Positions 7,118-14,784 of a DNA stretch of 46,988 bases are shown here, piece by piece. The translations under genes and the position numbers were made by a program. Positions within the stretch are counted from its first letter, which is position 1; every line of letters starts with the position of its first letter. Under the pieces are notes generated by a model. It was given only the letters and a program-made list of their open reading frames with translations. It made no database searches and was not told where the DNA came from. The stretch comes from Olsenella uli. Lineage in GTDB: Bacteria > Actinomycetota > Coriobacteriia > Coriobacteriales > Atopobiaceae. The stretch is taken from NCBI RefSeq assembly GCF_016900775.1, contig NZ_JACJKN010000020.1, positions 1 through 46,988 on the forward strand, given 5' to 3'.

Positions 7118-7659
7118 CCGACAGGCTAGGCTGCTCCATCGACCTTGCGGTCGGCCGCGAGGACATCGGCGCGCCGGAGCCCGAGGTCTTCCGCTCCCGG
7201 CTCGTGGGCGAGACGGGCCCGCTTCTCGTCGGCGTGCGCGTGCAATACCTGATGGATGCCGAGCGAGCTGAGGAAATTGACCCCAAGATCTTTCGTACGG
7301 CGTTCTGGGACGGGCTCTTCAACTACTGCTCCGACCGCCCGGACTTTGTGGAAGCGTACGGGGATCAGTCGAATCGGTATGAGAACTCCGGCTGGAATAT
7401 CTCGTTCAGCCTGGGCCTTCGAGGTGCCAACGCCCTTGCGTATTACTCGCGTCGGGACGCTTGGGTTGGCGCGAGCATCTGGATTGCGGACTTCTCGCTG
7501 TACGAGCGGCTCCTGGAGCGGAAGGACGAGATTGACGAGCTTCTTGGTCGCGACGGGGGAGAGGTTGTCTGGAACGACGCAAACGAGAAGTCCCGAGAGC
7601 TGCTTGTGAAGCTGCCGGCTGACTTGGCGCCCGACCACTGGGACGAGCTCTATCCGTGA
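7012..7659 (+). pseudogene. DUF4268-like fragment, probably 5'-truncated
   Basis: An open frame without a credible ribosome site. The second half resembles DUF4268, a domain linked to predicted nucleases and helicases: FRTAFWDGLFNYCSDRP, then WNISFSLGLRGANALAYY, then VGASIWIADFSLYERLLERK and a trailing VVWNDA. The domain normally continues past DHWDELY, where this frame stops. The first 40 residues are Pro/Ala-rich and may not be protein at all. It begins inside the broken exonuclease gene in another frame, so the junction near 7005-7020 looks like a deletion fusion of two genes. Confidence 0.5.
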
Positions 7660-7824
7660 ATCGCTGACAGGCTGCTGGGTATCCGCAAGATCGCGGGGTG
7701 GCTGCGGTAGTACGTGAAAATGGAAGGTGACGTGCAACCATCAATTTATCCGAAAGTTTACTATTTAGTTATTACGTCTCACCTGCTAACGTTTGCCTTG
7801 TTCAATTCAAACGAGGAGGCATTC

Positions 7825-8184
7825 ATGTCAGCAATACCTGAAGCTCAGATTTGTGCCTGCTACGAAGCTGCCGGGAGGGTGCTGCGCAATGGGGAACCAA
7901 AGCCCAAGCTAGCGGATTACGTATCAAGATCAACCGGAATGGACGCGGGCTCCGCAAGAATCTATATCGATGCCGTTGTTTCTCTAGTACAGAGAGGAAC
8001 GCTTGGTCGTGACATAAGTACTTTCGCCCGGCGCAGCTTTCTGGACTGGATAGCTCGAGACTATGGAGCAGATGCTCTCGCTAGGGCGCTGTGTGCCTAT
8101 CGAAAGAGAGACGAGTGGCTGAAACTGCACGGCCACTCATACGGCACTTACACGAAGATTGCGGACGAGTACTCCCAGTCGTAG
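7825..8184 (+). CDS. Small protein resembling the N-terminal module of HNH nucleases
   Basis: 119 residues from ATG 7825; GAGGAGG at 7811-7817 fixes the start and rules out the longer frame. The pattern YEAAGRVL, then LADYVSRSTGMDAGSARIYI, and later FLDWIARDYGADALARAL resembles a helical module found before HNH domains in phage and restriction proteins. No HNH domain follows, so it would act alone or with the next gene. The 80 bases upstream are AT-rich and probably hold its promoter. Assignment is tentative. Confidence 0.5.
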   Translation: MSAIPEAQICACYEAAGRVLRNGEPKPKLADYVSRSTGMDAGSARIYIDAVVSLVQRGTLGRDISTFARRSFLDWIARDYGADALARALCAYRKRDEWLKLHGHSYGTYTKIADEYSQS

Positions 8185-8308
8185 TAGGGGATTGGAAACT
8201 GCCCGTAAGATCTGTTAACCGATTTTGTGACTGAAAGGTGAGGTTTCTGCCTGGGTCTCGCCATGCGGTCGTGATGCATACGTTAAAGCGAATAAAGGGT
8301 GTGGGGCA

Positions 8309-9166
8309 ATGAACGAGTGGAAGCTTCGTGACGCGCTCTTGGAGAAGAACGATCCTCTCAGGGAGAAGAACGATCCTCTCAGCGACAAGGCAATTCGGAC
8401 GTGTCTGAGCAGAGCCCGCAGGGTAGAGCGCATTTTGAGAGAAGACCTTGACGTGGTTGTGGCAAATGATGACCGAGTCTACGCCGCGCTGCTTACGCTC
8501 AAGTCGTGTCCGGAGGAGCGTAATGGCGGACTTCAGAATGCGTTGCGCTGGTACTACCGTGCCGTCAACAGGAGAGACTTTCCAAAGCTGAGCGAGTATT
8601 GTCCCAAAGAGCAATTCTCGTATGAGGTTTCCGCAAAAGCAGATGTGGGACTGCATGAACAGTCCCATTCAGAGGGCGCGGCCGCCTCCGCTTCCACAAA
8701 TGAGTCCAGTGAGCCCATAGGCTCCCTTTGGCGCGAGTTCTGCTCAGTGAAGAACCGCATCTCATCTGCTCTTGGTAGGTCAAATAACGTTGTTGGAGAG
8801 CTTGCTGAGCGGATCGTTGCCGAGTATCACGGTACGGTTCCTCTTGCTGTCTCACATCCCTCTGCCGATGTCGCGCTTAAGGATGGAACGCTCATTCAGG
8901 TGAAGGCTCGCATGCTAACGGACGTAAGGACAACGCCACTCTCCGCCTTTCGATCCTGGAACTTTGACGTGCTCTCTGTCGTGCTCTTTGAGCCAGATGG
9001 CGATATTGCCTTTGGCGGAGAAATTCCCTGCTCTATAGCGCGGCGTTACGCGAGGGAGGTTTCGCACGTCAACGGCTGGCAGATTTCGACGACGCATGAT
9101 TTTCTCTCCCATCCGGCATTTACCGATTTGACCGATGCTTATCGCCGTACGCTCGAGAACCTCTAA
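8309..9166 (+). CDS. PD-(D/E)XK-like protein (DUF6998-like C-terminus)
   Basis: 285 residues. The C-terminal half shows a restriction-endonuclease-like core: an early Glu in VVGELAERIVAEYHG (about residue 165), then SADVALKDGTLIQVKARML (about 185-203), matching E...D-x(n)-(E/Q)xK. In this family Q-V-K often replaces E-x-K. The remaining N-terminal half is helical and charged and carries a perfect duplication, E-K-N-D-P-L twice at residues 12-24, encoded by a 21-base tandem repeat. A middle linker is Ser/Ala-rich. It lies between the 119-residue protein and an Abi_2 gene, so a nucleic-acid-cleaving defence role is plausible but not shown. Confidence 0.55.
   Translation: MNEWKLRDALLEKNDPLREKNDPLSDKAIRTCLSRARRVERILREDLDVVVANDDRVYAALLTLKSCPEERNGGLQNALRWYYRAVNRRDFPKLSEYCPKEQFSYEVSAKADVGLHEQSHSEGAAASASTNESSEPIGSLWREFCSVKNRISSALGRSNNVVGELAERIVAEYHGTVPLAVSHPSADVALKDGTLIQVKARMLTDVRTTPLSAFRSWNFDVLSVVLFEPDGDIAFGGEIPCSIARRYAREVSHVNGWQISTTHDFLSHPAFTDLTDAYRRTLENL
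8342..8383 (+). repeat. 21-base perfect tandem duplication in coding sequence
   Basis: The unit starting GAGAAGAACGATCCTCTC occurs at 8342-8362 and again at 8363-8383. It adds seven residues in frame. Each unit begins with the GAGAAGAAC word that is dispersed through the window. Confidence 0.85.
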
Positions 9167-9331
9167 GTTCTGTGGACGCTGATAATAATTCGACAGTTCG
9201 CGTCATATGAGAGGGTGGTTAGGAGATATCCCGCGGCATATGCGGCTCTGTGCGTTTGTCATCAGGGGGGGGTTACGGCCTTAATATATTGCCCAATAGG
9301 TGATATCCATTCTCGGTCGGAAGAAGGGTGT

Positions 9332-10315
9332 ATGTCAGGACGAGAGAAGCCTTGGCTTACGCCACGCGAACAAGTCGAGCACTTGATTTCCAAAGGCGTC
9401 AAGTTTGAGCTGTGGCCTGAAGATGAGGCGGAAGATTATCTGAGGAAGAACAACTCGTACTTCCGCCTCAGGTCCTATCGTTCCAACTTCGCAAAACGAG
9501 TTGGGGGAGAGCAAGACGGGCAGTACATCGGTCTTGACTTCGCCATGCTAGTCGACCTCTCCATAATCGATATGTATCTGAGGAACGAGCTTCTTCCTCT
9601 GACGCTTGACATTGAGCATTTTTCCAAAATGAACCTCCTTGGGGTGATTGAGCAGAACGGCGAAGATGGCTACGCAATCGTTCGGGACTTTCTTAGGGGC
9701 TACACACGAGATGATGGAACAAACTCGGCAATTGACGAGATAAACCGCGGACGCACAAGCCCGTACACGATGGGGCTTATCGAGAGGCATCCAGATGCTG
9801 GCTATCCGGTATGGGAGTTCTTTGAGGTCATCCCCTTTGGGCGTTTTGCCCACTTTGTCAAATTCTGTGCTGACAGGTTTTCGGATAAGGAAATGCGGGA
9901 CCGCTTTTATCTGCTGCAAAGCGTGAAGGGACTACGAAATGCGTGTGCTCATAACAGCTGCATAATCAACGACATGGGGACGGGAAGCTCAACTCATGAG
10001 GCTCGACGTGTCGTGATGAGGGCTCTTGCTCAAATTGGGATTGGCAAAGACGCAAGAAAAACGAAGATGGGAAATGAAAGATTCCAGCAGATTGCTACGA
10101 CACTCTATCTGCATAGCCGCATTGCCTCAGAAGGGGTTATTCGGCATAGGTCGGAGCGGCTGGAGGAGCTCGTGAATAGAATGGCGAGACACAGCGACTA
10201 TTATGCCTCGGGCAGCCTTGTGTCTACTGGCTTTGCCTTTATTGGGGCCATGGTTAGTGGATGGTATTTTGGGGTGAGCGGCGAAAAGAAAGAGGCTATT
10301 GTTGCCGATTCCTAA
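9332..10315 (+). CDS. Abi_2 (AbiD/AbiF) family abortive-infection protein
   Basis: 327 residues from ATG 9332 (GAAGAAGGG upstream; the frame extends further but without initiation signals). It begins with the family pattern PWLTPREQVEHLISKGVKF, followed by NNSYFRLRSYR, and has a HEPN active site RNACAH at residues 202-207, the R-x4-H signature of HEPN ribonucleases. Abi_2 proteins cause growth arrest on phage infection by RNA cleavage. Unusually, the C-terminus adds a hydrophobic helix (LVSTGFAFIGAMVSGW, about residues 298-317) that could anchor it to the membrane. Base composition is lower in GC than the flanks, suggesting transfer. Confidence 0.85.
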   Translation: MSGREKPWLTPREQVEHLISKGVKFELWPEDEAEDYLRKNNSYFRLRSYRSNFAKRVGGEQDGQYIGLDFAMLVDLSIIDMYLRNELLPLTLDIEHFSKMNLLGVIEQNGEDGYAIVRDFLRGYTRDDGTNSAIDEINRGRTSPYTMGLIERHPDAGYPVWEFFEVIPFGRFAHFVKFCADRFSDKEMRDRFYLLQSVKGLRNACAHNSCIINDMGTGSSTHEARRVVMRALAQIGIGKDARKTKMGNERFQQIATTLYLHSRIASEGVIRHRSERLEELVNRMARHSDYYASGSLVSTGFAFIGAMVSGWYFGVSGEKKEAIVADS

Positions 10316-10340
10316 ATCGGGTATATTTTCTACACTATGA

Positions 10341-10358
10341 AAAACGGCATGCCGTTTT
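10341..10358. terminator. Palindrome AAAACGGCATGCCGTTTT after the Abi gene
   Basis: A perfect 18-base palindrome 25 bases downstream of the Abi stop codon, ending in TTTT. It fits a short bidirectional terminator. Confidence 0.55.
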
Positions 10359-10453
10359 AGGGGAGGGCTTCTAGAGGCAGCTTTAGGAGTGCTCCCTATT
10401 TTGTGTCTTTATTATCATGTTGGAAAGAGTCGCATATAGTCGACGCTCTCCTT

Positions 10454-10469
10454 GAATTATTGTCCGGTC
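10454..10469 (+). promoter_or_regulatory. Second copy of GAATTATTGTCCGGTC, HIRAN gene leader
   Basis: Identical to 6470-6485. It is followed by TACACT at 10477, a possible -10. The HIRAN start is 41 bases downstream. Confidence 0.4.
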
Positions 10470-10510
10470 GCCCTTGTACACTCCCCTCAAGTCGAGAGAG
10501 GGGAGCCAAC

Positions 10511-10837
10511 ATGTACGAGCCGTCACGTCAGCTGATGTCGTTCAACGTCGCGGGGTTCCAGTTCTGGGATGGTGCGCTGGTGCTCGGGGAGCTCAAGGCG
10601 GGCACGCTACTCAAGCTTGTCCCGGAGCCGGACAACCCGCACGATCCCGAGGCAGTTGCGCTGCGCTACCATGGGACCAAGCTCGGTTACGTTCCATCGG
10701 ACGAGAACGCCGTGCTCTCGGTGATGTGCTTCTACGGGCACGCCGCGGCGTTCGAGGCGCGCGTGCTGCAGGTGGACCCGGAGGCTGCGCCTTGGAAGCA
10801 GGTGCGCGTCGGCGTCTTCGTGACGGACGCTCGCTGA
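10511..10837 (+). CDS. HIRAN-domain protein
   Basis: 108 residues from ATG 10511, with GAGAGGGGAG upstream. The whole protein is a HIRAN domain: FNVAGFQFWDG, then a core L-V-P-E-P-D-N-P-H-D-P-E-A-V-A-L, then KLGYVPSDENAVL. HIRAN domains bind 3' ends of single-stranded DNA and occur fused to SWI2/SNF2 helicases or, as here, free-standing in bacteria. Free-standing copies are thought to recognise damaged or stalled DNA. No helicase partner is adjacent. A strong family match; function inferred. Confidence 0.85.
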   Translation: MYEPSRQLMSFNVAGFQFWDGALVLGELKAGTLLKLVPEPDNPHDPEAVALRYHGTKLGYVPSDENAVLSVMCFYGHAAAFEARVLQVDPEAAPWKQVRVGVFVTDAR

Positions 10838-10886
10838 GACCCGGTCGGCGTACGGCTGGGAAGGTGAGAAGAACGGGAGGAGAACC

Positions 10887-11114
10887 ATGGACACCGGCTT
10901 TCGCAGCGTGATCAGGTCCGATGGCACGACGCACCTCGAGCATCAGATCGGCACCATGCGCTTTGACCTCGCGACGGGGCGGATGACGCAGATCCTTCCC
11001 TCGCCCGGTGGCATGCAAAGCGTCATCCGGCCCGACGGCTCGTTCGGTCTTGAGCAGACCGTCGGCAACATGAGGTTCAACATCGACCAGGGAAGCTACG
11101 ACCTGCTTCTTTAG
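10887..11114 (+). CDS. 75-residue protein made of two repeats
   Basis: ATG 10887 follows GGGAGGAGAACC. The sequence is two copies of a roughly 30-residue unit: F-R-S-V-I-R-S-D-G-T then LEHQIGTMRFDLATG, and M-Q-S-V-I-R-P-D-G-S then LEQTVGNMRFNIDQG. The alternating polar and hydrophobic residues suggest a small all-beta protein, each unit a beta-hairpin pair, with the duplication completing a barrel or dimer-like fold. No family recognised. It is 49 bases after the HIRAN gene on the same strand and may be co-transcribed. Confidence 0.65.
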   Translation: MDTGFRSVIRSDGTTHLEHQIGTMRFDLATGRMTQILPSPGGMQSVIRPDGSFGLEQTVGNMRFNIDQGSYDLLL

Positions 11115-11163
11115 GGCCGTCCCGGGGTTTCTGCCACTTCGGGCAAGTACGCAAGGAGGCGCC

Positions 11164-11919
11164 ATGCCGCTCGTTCGCCTGTCGGAGCGCATATCCTATC
11201 TCCCGCACGTCGAGGAGCTTGACCGTCCCGTGCTGGCGCTCGTGCGTGGGGACCGCCTCGCGCTCGCCGTCGACGCGGGCTACTCGCCGCGCCACGTCGC
11301 GGACCTCTACCACGGGCTCGTCTCGGCGGGCCTCCCGCTGCCCGACCTCACCGCGCTCACGCACTGGCACTGGGACCACAGCTTTGGCATGAGCGCCGTC
11401 GCTGGCCTCACGGTCGCCCGGAAAGAGACGAACGAGCACCTGCTCGAGGCGCGCGGAATCCTCTCGGACCCGGATGACCCGCGCCGCGCGGACATCCGCT
11501 CGGCCCAGGGCTTTGCCGAGGAGTTCCCACCCGGGGAGGACCCCGTCGTCGTGACCGCCGACATAGAGTTTGAGGGCGAGCTCTCGATCGACCTCGGCGG
11601 CGTGACGGCCCGCCTGATCGCCACGGACGCGCCCCACACCAACGACTCTACGCTCGTCTACGTTCCCGAGGAGCGCACTCTCTTCGTGGGCGACTGCTTC
11701 TGCGAGGACTACGACTCCGGCGACGACCCGTCCGTCTGCCACCTCGACCCCGCGCGGCTGCGCGCACTTCTCGCCACGATTGAGGGCCTGGACCCGGCAC
11801 CGGAGACCTTCGTCATCGGCCACTGCCCGCCTGAGGGCCCGGGCGAGTTCGTCGGATACCTGAACGAGCTGCTGAAGGCGGCCCCGGGGGAGGGAGGCAA
11901 ACATGCCAACGCTTCGTGA
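11164..11919 (+). CDS. Metallo-beta-lactamase-fold hydrolase
   Basis: 251 residues; GGAGG lies 4 bases before ATG 11164. The zinc-binding signature is THWHWDHSFG (H67, H69, D71, H72), with later ligands in APHTNDSTLVYV and FVGDCFCEDYD and the final His in FVIGHCPPEG. This is the generic two-metal hydrolase fold (glyoxalase II-like subgroup). Its last 17 bases overlap the start of the second ADP-ribosylglycohydrolase, so the two are translated together and may act on related ADP-ribose or nucleotide substrates. Substrate unknown. Confidence 0.85.
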   Translation: MPLVRLSERISYLPHVEELDRPVLALVRGDRLALAVDAGYSPRHVADLYHGLVSAGLPLPDLTALTHWHWDHSFGMSAVAGLTVARKETNEHLLEARGILSDPDDPRRADIRSAQGFAEEFPPGEDPVVVTADIEFEGELSIDLGGVTARLIATDAPHTNDSTLVYVPEERTLFVGDCFCEDYDSGDDPSVCHLDPARLRALLATIEGLDPAPETFVIGHCPPEGPGEFVGYLNELLKAAPGEGGKHANAS

Positions 11920-12691
11920 CGCGATCTTTGGCCTGGCCGTGGGTGACGCGCTCGGAGTGCCGTACGAGTTCCGCCCGCGCGGGAGCTTCACCTGCACGGG
12001 GATGGTCGGCTACGGCACGCACGACCAGCCGGCGGGCACCTGGTCGGACGACACGAGCATGACGCTCGCCACCTGCGACAGCATCCGCGCGTGCGGGTGC
12101 GTGGACACGGCGGACATGCTCGAGCGGTTCCGCGCGTGGATCGACGGCGGTGCCTACGCCATCGACGGCGTGGTCTTTGACTACGGCAACACCACGGCCC
12201 GCGCGCTCGCCGCCGGCACGGGCTGCGCGGGCGAGCGCGACAACGGCAACGGCTCGCTCATGCGCATCGCGCCGCTCGCCTTCACGGACGCCACCGACGA
12301 CGAGGTCCGCGCGGTCTCGGCCATCACGCACGCGCACCCCGTCTCAGCCGAGACCTGCGTGGAGATGGTGCGCGTGATGCGCGCGCTCGCGGCCGGCGCC
12401 TCGCCGGCGGAGGCGGTCCCGGACTACGAGGTCCTTCTCGCCGCCAGCGAGAAGGACCTGGGCTCGGGCGGATTTGTGCGAGATACCTACTGCGCCGCGC
12501 TCTGGTGCCTTGTGGTCTCGGGGTCCTACGAGGAATGCGTGCTGCGCGCGGTCAACCTCGGGGACGACACGGACACCACGGCCGCCGTGGCCGGGGCGCT
12601 CGCGGGCATCGCGTACGGGGCGGACGCCATCCCGGCCACATGGATGGAGGTGCTGCGCGGCAGGGACATCATCGAGCGCTGCCTCTTCTGA
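11903..12691 (+). CDS. ADP-ribosylglycohydrolase family protein (copy 2)
   Basis: 262 residues starting inside the end of the metallohydrolase gene, with GGGAGG 4-9 bases upstream. It keeps the canonical GLAVGDALG, TWSDDTSM, DNGNGSLMR and GDDTDTTAA metal-site segments, so it looks fully functional, unlike copy 1 where one glycine is replaced. Copy 2 has a short extra segment near residue 175 (LLAASEKDLG). Its codon use fits the high-GC core, so this may be the resident gene, with copy 1 as the duplicate or transferred relative. Confidence 0.9.
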   Translation: MPTLRDAIFGLAVGDALGVPYEFRPRGSFTCTGMVGYGTHDQPAGTWSDDTSMTLATCDSIRACGCVDTADMLERFRAWIDGGAYAIDGVVFDYGNTTARALAAGTGCAGERDNGNGSLMRIAPLAFTDATDDEVRAVSAITHAHPVSAETCVEMVRVMRALAAGASPAEAVPDYEVLLAASEKDLGSGGFVRDTYCAALWCLVVSGSYEECVLRAVNLGDDTDTTAAVAGALAGIAYGADAIPATWMEVLRGRDIIERCLF

Positions 12692-13234
12692 TGTTTCTCT
12701 GGTAGAACACTTCAAGCCAAGTCCTGCGATCCGTTCCCGGTGGCCATTTCAGACGCCGCGCGAGGCGCAGCGTGTTCCGAGGTGGAGGCAAGCCAGCCTA
12801 CGCTCTCTCCAGCTTTCCGCCCAACTCTCTTGGGGAACAACGCAGCGGGCCCCGCCCGACTTTCTTGCTAGACCAGCCTCGGCCACACGCTCTTCTCACC
12901 CACGGGGAGACCCCTCTCGCCATGACGCTGGACATCAAACACGTGGCAGTCGACATCGGTGGAATGTCCATGCACTCCAGCTGCACTGCGACGCCCTGCG
13001 CTTCGAGAGCTCCGCCACACCCACACTTGCACGACTTTGGCTACGTTCGGCGCTACGAGCGTGGCATCCGCCGCGGTCAGCGCCGCTGGCGTGCCGAGCA
13101 CCTAGACGTTCATGTGCTTGATCGTCCACAGCACGTGTCTCACTACCAGCAACGAGGCGCCGGCCGTCACTCCACCCGCCCTTCTCGTAAGATGGAAAAC
13201 AGGGGGCGCACGCCAACGAGGCGGGGGAGGGCAC
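12692..13234. other. 543-base stretch without a convincing gene
   Basis: I see no frame with a ribosome site and family-like content on either strand. Composition is less GC-rich at third positions in any frame. Short open frames such as the minus-strand one ending near 13102 (V-T-A-G-A-S-L-L-V-V-R-H-V-L-W) are not supported by start signals. It may be a decayed gene. The final 40 bases carry the promoter and GGGGGAGGG ribosome site of the SUKH gene. Confidence 0.5.
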
Positions 13235-13714
13235 ATGGAGAGCGACTTCGCGGGCTGGGTCGAGCGGGAGTTCCGCCATCCCGTGCCCATCGAGTACAGG
13301 GACTTCCTCTTCCGGTACGCGGCGGCCGCGCACGCCGAACCCGTCATGCCTTCGCGGGCGTATCTCGTCACGGGCGACGGCGACGAGTACGAGGTCTCCG
13401 AGTGGTTTTCCGCCGAGCGCATACCCGACATCTATCGATGCTGCTGCGCGGAGGGGCTGATAGCGGAGCATCTGCTGCCGATCTTCGACAGCTGCGGCTG
13501 CGTTGTGGCGCTCGACTGCGACGAGCGCTCGAGCACGTACGGCAGCGTTCTCCTGCAGGCTCCTGAGGGCTACTTTGACGACGCCCGTCAGGAGAACGTC
13601 TACGAGGAGCCGGTCCTTCTCGCACGGAGCTTCTCGGACGTGCTGGCAGCCCTAGAGGGCACCCAGGACGTCACCAAGGCCAGCCGGCGGGACGGCACGC
13701 ATGAGGGTCGCTGA
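13235..13714 (+). CDS. SMI1/KNR4 (SUKH) family protein
   Basis: 159 residues from ATG 13235, preceded by GGGGGAGGG. The SUKH pattern is visible: an N-terminal helix VEREFRHPVPIEYRDFL, the central LPIFDSCGCVVALDCDE and the late FSDVLAALEG. SUKH proteins are commonly immunity proteins for nuclease or deaminase toxins in contact-dependent systems, but also occur as housekeeping relatives. No toxin gene is adjacent; the following gene overlaps by 14 bases and encodes a membrane protein, so any immunity role is unproven. Confidence 0.72.
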   Translation: MESDFAGWVEREFRHPVPIEYRDFLFRYAAAAHAEPVMPSRAYLVTGDGDEYEVSEWFSAERIPDIYRCCCAEGLIAEHLLPIFDSCGCVVALDCDERSSTYGSVLLQAPEGYFDDARQENVYEEPVLLARSFSDVLAALEGTQDVTKASRRDGTHEGR

Positions 13715-14459
13715 GCTCACAGACGCCCGTCTCGTCGTCGAGCTCTCCGAGTGGGACCTCGGGGAGCTGGAGCGCTCGTTTGGCGTGCGCCTGCCAGGCG
13801 GCACATGGCTCGTCCCCGGGCACATGACCGCAGAGGACGGGTTCTGCGCGCATGCGGACGAGATGCGGTTTCTGGGCGCGGACGGGGCCTTCACCGCCGC
13901 CGGGCTCGACGGCGCCCGGCGGCTCGCCGTCGCCGAGGCGGTCTGCTCGCTGTGGCCGTGGGTCTGCGACAGCTTTGACGTCCGCTTCGTCAGCGAGGAC
14001 GGGAAGCTGTGGTGCCAAGGGGGCCACCACCTCCAGGTCGAGGTCCGCGCTCCGCGGTCGAGCGCGGCGCTCTGGACGCTCCTGGTGGCGCTGGTCGCCG
14101 CCGCCGAGCTGGCCCTCTCCCTCGTGATGGGCTCCCTCGAGGGGGTCTACGGCGCGGTGCTCATCAACGTCCTTCTCGCGCCCCTCTCCCTGCTCTGCGC
14201 GGCGCTCGCCCTGCGCTCGTGGCGCTTTGGGGTGACGGCGGACCTGGGCGGGATGAGGGTGCGGCCGACGCTCGGCCCCGAGCGCGCGTTCGCATTCTCC
14301 GAGGTCACGGGCGTCGATCGCGTGGTCGCCCCGGACGGGTCGGGGGCGCTGCGCAGGCTCGTGGTCCGCACGGCTGACGCGCGCGTCTCCCTGCCCTCGT
14401 CGCTTGAGGGGGTCGAGGCGCTGGACGCCCTCGTCGCCGAGCGCGTCCACCTGTCCTAG
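13701..14459 (+). CDS. Membrane protein with two TM helices, coupled to the SUKH gene
   Basis: 252 residues from ATG 13701, overlapping the SUKH gene. About 115 soluble N-terminal residues are followed by two hydrophobic helices (TLLVALVAAAELALSLVMG and AVLINVLLAPLSLLCAAL, roughly residues 118-170) and a beta-rich C-terminus with FGVTADLGGMRVRPTLG and RRLVVRTADARVSLP, which resembles a PH-like membrane domain. The overlap suggests that the two products work together. Family not recognised. Confidence 0.6.
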   Translation: MRVAELTDARLVVELSEWDLGELERSFGVRLPGGTWLVPGHMTAEDGFCAHADEMRFLGADGAFTAAGLDGARRLAVAEAVCSLWPWVCDSFDVRFVSEDGKLWCQGGHHLQVEVRAPRSSAALWTLLVALVAAAELALSLVMGSLEGVYGAVLINVLLAPLSLLCAALALRSWRFGVTADLGGMRVRPTLGPERAFAFSEVTGVDRVVAPDGSGALRRLVVRTADARVSLPSSLEGVEALDALVAERVHLS

Positions 14460-14653
14460 CCGCCGCGGCGTGCGAGCGGCCCTGTCCCCCGCTCTTTCTG
14501 GCGGCGGCGGGCTGGGGGCGGCTCTCTCGCGTCGAGCGGTCGGCCGCCCCGCCAAGAAGAACGAACGTCGCGTGTGCTGGTCATGAAGTGGTTCTTTCTG
14601 GCATGCCGTTCGCAGCCGCAAACGTACCGTCTGCGACACCGCAAAATTTCCTC

Positions 14654-14718
14654 TTGAAACACGCTTGAAAAGTGGGAATATATGGGCTAACAAACATTTT
14701 GTTTGGATACCAGACAAA
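14654..14718 (+). promoter_or_regulatory. Promoter and palindromic operator before dpaL
   Basis: TTGAAA at 14654 and AATATA at 14677, 17 bases apart, make a plausible sigma-70 promoter; a second TTGAAA lies at 14665. Downstream, 14698-14718 is a near-palindrome, TTTGTTTGG-ATA-CCAGACAAA with one mismatch, and half sites CAAAC, GTTTG and CAGAC recur at 14691, 14701 and 14711, exactly 10 bases apart. The same core (GTTTGG-N3-CCAAAC) precedes the yjiM-like gene at 24592. The leader then runs 66 bases to the TTG start. The remainder of the gap 14460-14653 is GC-rich with weak inverted repeats. Confidence 0.55.
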
Positions 14719-14784
14719 AAGTTGGCAAGCACGGCAAGCGCGAGAGCGCAGGCGGGAAAGCCGCCAGAGCACAAGGAGGAAGCG

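Noticed and set aside
12772-13234. A coding gene in the 12.7-13.2 kb gap
   Set aside because: Open frames on both strands lack ribosome sites, family motifs and third-position G/C bias; they extend into the SUKH gene in the wrong frame.
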